Shown one piece after another: positions 30,028 to 32,392 of a stretch of DNA of 32,392 bases. The stretch covers positions 1 through 32,392 of the forward strand of contig JARIAV010000119.1 of the NCBI GenBank assembly GCA_029257685.1, in the 5' to 3' direction. A program made the position numbers and the translations under genes. Source of the DNA: Butyricicoccus sp. GTDB lineage: Bacteria; Bacillota; Clostridia; Oscillospirales; Butyricicoccaceae. Position 1 is the first letter of the stretch. Each line of letters starts with the position of its first letter. The notes under the pieces were generated by a model. That model was not told the DNA's origin, did not search any database, and worked only from the letters and a program-made list of their open reading frames with translations.

Positions 30028-31251
30028 TCAGCTGTCCAAACGGAATGTATAGGGAGGCTGATCGAAGTTTTCGTTGGGCACCCAAAGCAGGGAGCGATCG
30101 GTCAGGTTATAGACCACGCTATGTACCGTGCAGCCGTTGTTGTCATCGTTTTTCCAGCTGCGTCTGCCAACGATCTTGAGGATCTCCATGGCTGCCTGCT
30201 CGTCCTTGACGATGCCGTCCGTGCGGTTCAGTTCCTCATAGATCCGCGCATAACGATCTGCGCCTTTTTTCTCGGTCTCCGGCGAGTCTGCATAGTAATC
30301 TGGCTCAATGACGAAGTTGGTGATGACCTGATAATCGGTCTCGCCCTCCATTGTGCCGATGTGCGAATCGGCATCGTTATAGGTCACGACCAGTTCACGC
30401 TTGCTGCCGTCGTTGTCAGTGCGGTCCGTGCCTGCGACCCATTCCAGAATGGCACTCTTACCGCTTGCGTCTGCAACCATATAGTGATAAGAGGTGTTCG
30501 CGGAGTCGTGCAGATCGTAGGAGGAGGCGATCTCTACCGCTTCCTCGACCGTGCCTGCATAGTCCAGTATCAGGCGCAGGAGCGTTGTGGAGGTGAAGTC
30601 CGGCTTGTCCGTGTTCTGGTTGGTTGGGATGGTCTTTTCGCCGCCCTGATAGGTCATGTAAATGCCGCAGGCGAGTCCGGCATCGTTGATGCCGTCGAGC
30701 GGGGTATAGGCCGCTGCGAGTGCGGTGACCTTATCCATGAAGCCGTCCAGATTTTTGTTTACGTCCAGACCCAAAAATTGAAGGTCGGTTGTGGAGATCG
30801 AGGCGTGCCGTCCCTTGTTGGCTTCTGTGAAGACGATACAGCTGTTCGTTTTGGAAAAATCGTAGTTGCGTCCAAACAGGCGATCACCGTTTTCTGTGGC
30901 TGCGGTGAAGGAGGAGCAGCCGATGTCTGGATTTTCGATGTTGATATCCATGAGGCCTTTGGTGATCTTACCTGTGATGAAGTTGATGAGCTCGCCGTCA
31001 TTTTGGACGCCGCCCTGCTCGATGAAGTCGTCCAGATAGAAGCCGCCCTTGACGTGCATGGTGTAGACGGCGCCGTCTAAATGTGCGTCGTTGCGATCCT
31101 TGAGAAGTTGGATGCTGGAGATCGTTGCGATCTCGTTGTGCCAGAGGGCGTAGACGGTGCCTGCCAGCACGACCAAGAGGGCGAGGGCAAAGGCGATGAT
31201 GGCAAGCAGGAGTTTCTTTCCGCGAGAGGGGTTCTTTTGTGATACATTCAT
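30028..31251 (-). CDS. Membrane-anchored Ntn-hydrolase, choloylglycine hydrolase/linear amidase-like
   Basis: A 407-residue protein. Residues 13-36 form one membrane segment after a short basic tail, so the catalytic part is outside the membrane. The core begins at C112 in GCSSFTAAT with GRNYDF close behind, the pattern of linear amide C-N hydrolases (bile salt hydrolase, penicillin acylase, C45 peptidases). If the family mechanism holds, cleavage before C112 would free the nucleophile and remove the anchor. Substrates could be bile salts, N-acyl amino acids or peptides; none is evident. Ribosome site AAAGGAA. Confidence 0.8.
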   Translation of the reverse strand: MNVSQKNPSRGKKLLLAIIAFALALLVVLAGTVYALWHNEIATISSIQLLKDRNDAHLDGAVYTMHVKGGFYLDDFIEQGGVQNDGELINFITGKITKGLMDINIENPDIGCSSFTAATENGDRLFGRNYDFSKTNSCIVFTEANKGRHASISTTDLQFLGLDVNKNLDGFMDKVTALAAAYTPLDGINDAGLACGIYMTYQGGEKTIPTNQNTDKPDFTSTTLLRLILDYAGTVEEAVEIASSYDLHDSANTSYHYMVADASGKSAILEWVAGTDRTDNDGSKRELVVTYNDADSHIGTMEGETDYQVITNFVIEPDYYADSPETEKKGADRYARIYEELNRTDGIVKDEQAAMEILKIVGRRSWKNDDNNGCTVHSVVYNLTDRSLLWVPNENFDQPPYTFRLDS

Positions 31252-31309
31252 AGTTGTGTTCCTTTAGGAATTCTGGGGATAGGATTTGTTTATAGAGTTT
31301 TAGAAAACC

Positions 31310-31326
31310 TGTGATATCTTATCACA
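31310..31326. promoter_or_regulatory. Inverted repeat TGTGATA-TCT-TATCACA
   Basis: A perfect 7-3-7 dyad about 60 bases upstream of the minus-strand hydrolase, in the expected place for an operator. It begins like the GTGATATCAC palindrome upstream of the EAL gene. Binding protein unknown. Confidence 0.5.
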
Positions 31327-31416
31327 AGGAGGGAGATTCGTCAAGGGGAAGGGGGATCTGCTTTATGAAAGAAGTGTAGGTGTACAATACATATTGGACA
31401 ATTGAATAAAAAAAGG

Positions 31417-31492
31417 ATGAAGGATACGGTCTCATGAGTTATAGTTAAGTTACCACACAAAAACTCTAACGAGAGGAGACCATATCCTTCAT
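31417..31492 (+). promoter_or_regulatory. Inverted repeat covering the transposase start
   Basis: ATGAAGGATACGGTCTC (31417-31433) and GAGACCATATCCTTCAT (31476-31492) pair at 16 of 17 positions. The right arm includes the first two bases of the ATG, and the ribosome site GAGAGGA is at the edge of the loop. Transcripts entering from outside would hide the start. Confidence 0.65.
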
Positions 31493-32392
31493 GAGTAAAA
31501 GTATAACACAAGACATGTCATATAGGCAATCGTTAATGAAATATGCAGCAAAATATGGTGTGAGCCGAGCAAGCCGGAAATATAACAAGAGCAGATCCTA
31601 CATCTACTTTTGGAAGAAACGCTGGGATGGAAGTGTGGGATCTCTGGCGTGTGAATCTCGGCGGCCACATCGTCATCCCAACGCACATACAGAAGAAGAA
31701 CTCAAAATGATTCGAGATCTGCGCCGCCGCAATCCAAATCTTGGTATGGTAGAGCTATGGCACCGCCTCAAGAAGCGTGGCTATACACGTCGTCCTGAGA
31801 GCCTATTCCGTGTCATGCGCAAACTGGGAATGTTTCAACCTCAAAAGGCTCAGACACGCTATATCCCGAAGCCTTATGAGCAAATGACACATCCAGGTGA
31901 ACGGGTGCAAGTAGATGTCAAGGTCGTTCCACGACGCTGCATTGCGGATCCAGAGCTCAAGCTTTACCAATATACCGCAATAGATGAATTTACCAGATTA
32001 CGTTTTTTAGCTGCTTATCCTGAGCAATCTACCTATTCTTCAGCCGATTTTCTAAGAAAACTGGTGAAGTGGTATGCAAAGCGTGGGATTTATGTGGAGT
32101 GCATCCAAACAGACAACGGTTTTGAATTCACCAACCGCTTTTCCAATAGCAAGCGGAATTTACCTACTCTGTTTGAGAAAACCGCTTCTGAACTGGGTAT
32201 TCGCCATAAACTGATTCGCCCCTACACGCCACGTCATAACGGTAAGGTGGAGCGTAGCCACCGTGAAGACCAAAAACGGTTATATTCCTGTCATTCTTTC
32301 TTCTCTCTTGACGACTTTGCGAAACAGCTTGCAGTTCATAACCGCCGCTCCAATAACTTACCTATGAGACCTCTTGCTTGGCTTTCTCCTTT
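31491..32392 (+). CDS. IS481-like DDE transposase, truncated by the window
   Basis: An open frame of 300 codons that continues beyond the window. The N-terminal part (about 10-60) is a helix-turn-helix (YGVSRASRKYNKSRSYIYFW). The rve-type catalytic core follows with the first Asp in VQVDVKVVPRR, the second in CIQTDNGFEF and the Glu in HNGKVERSHREDQ, so the DDE triad is present. Such IS copies are frequent in gut Clostridia. GAGAGGAGA lies about 11 bases before the ATG. Completeness at the 3' end is unknown. Confidence 0.9.
   Translation, partial: MSKSITQDMSYRQSLMKYAAKYGVSRASRKYNKSRSYIYFWKKRWDGSVGSLACESRRPHRHPNAHTEEELKMIRDLRRRNPNLGMVELWHRLKKRGYTRRPESLFRVMRKLGMFQPQKAQTRYIPKPYEQMTHPGERVQVDVKVVPRRCIADPELKLYQYTAIDEFTRLRFLAAYPEQSTYSSADFLRKLVKWYAKRGIYVECIQTDNGFEFTNRFSNSKRNLPTLFEKTASELGIRHKLIRPYTPRHNGKVERSHREDQKRLYSCHSFFSLDDFAKQLAVHNRRSNNLPMRPLAWLSP

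Larger units (their letters stand above)
31381..32392 (+). mobile_element. 5' part of an IS481-like insertion sequence, cut by the window end
   Basis: The unit contains the transposase gene and its leader. The left end is probably near TGTACAATACATATTGGACA (31381-31400), but without the right end the terminal repeats and target duplication cannot be checked. Codon and base use are lower in GC than in the neighbouring genes, in keeping with transfer. Confidence 0.65.

Overview
The window comes from an anaerobic Clostridia-type bacterium (Bacillota), probably a gut commensal. This rests on strong AGGAGG-type ribosome sites with occasional TTG and GTG starts, a Ni-CO dehydrogenase paired with an [FeFe]-hydrogenase, a glycyl-radical enzyme, Clostridia-style regulators and an IS481-like gut transposase. 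The base composition is fairly GC-rich for the phylum. Family calls are made by reading motifs; no database search was possible.

Left part (1-9050): an NCS2 purine permease; a convergent EAL-domain protein with a degenerate GGDEF domain; a CO dehydrogenase overlapping an [FeFe]-hydrogenase; an unrecognised multi-pass membrane protein with a structured leader; a peroxiredoxin-glutaredoxin fusion; and, divergent from it, a 73-residue protein made of three CPxC repeats. A non-coding stretch with two copies of a palindrome-containing repeat (about 9050-9370) separates this part from the main system.

Centre (9373-27231): a complete glycyl-radical-enzyme bacterial microcompartment (GRM-type BMC) locus. 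The left arm (minus strand) is pduS-pduT-hbpS/pduO-C-like. The right arm (plus strand) is pduU, pduV, a DJ-1/PfpI protein, the glycyl radical diol dehydratase, its activase, pduB, pduA, a BMC-associated flavoprotein-like gene, a BMC-H protein with a long acidic and then basic tail, pduN, a first aldehyde dehydrogenase, metK, pduJ, pduL, eutJ, a second aldehyde dehydrogenase (pduP) and pduQ. The active-site residues of the radical enzyme fall at the same positions as in B12-independent glycerol/propanediol dehydratase, so the expected route is 1,2-propanediol (or a similar diol) to propionaldehyde inside the shell. From there it goes to propionyl-CoA (PduP) and propionyl-phosphate (PduL), or to propanol (PduQ), with cofactors recycled internally. 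MetK could supply S-adenosylmethionine for the activase. Seven shell proteins are encoded: BMC-T PduB and PduT, BMC-H PduA, PduJ, PduU and the tailed paralogue, and BMC-P PduN.

Right part (27232-32392): a PocR-domain sensor kinase whose H-box lacks a recognisable phospho-acceptor histidine; its AraC-type response regulator, the likely switch for the BMC locus; a membrane-anchored Ntn-hydrolase (choloylglycine hydrolase/linear amidase-like); and the 5' part of an insertion sequence whose transposase start codon is buried in an inverted repeat. The less ordinary features are the MetK, DJ-1 and second ALDH genes in the BMC operon, the Cys-containing insertion in the radical enzyme, the tailed BMC-H, the divergent CODH lacking the catalytic Lys and the His channel, the CPxC-repeat protein and several structured leaders.
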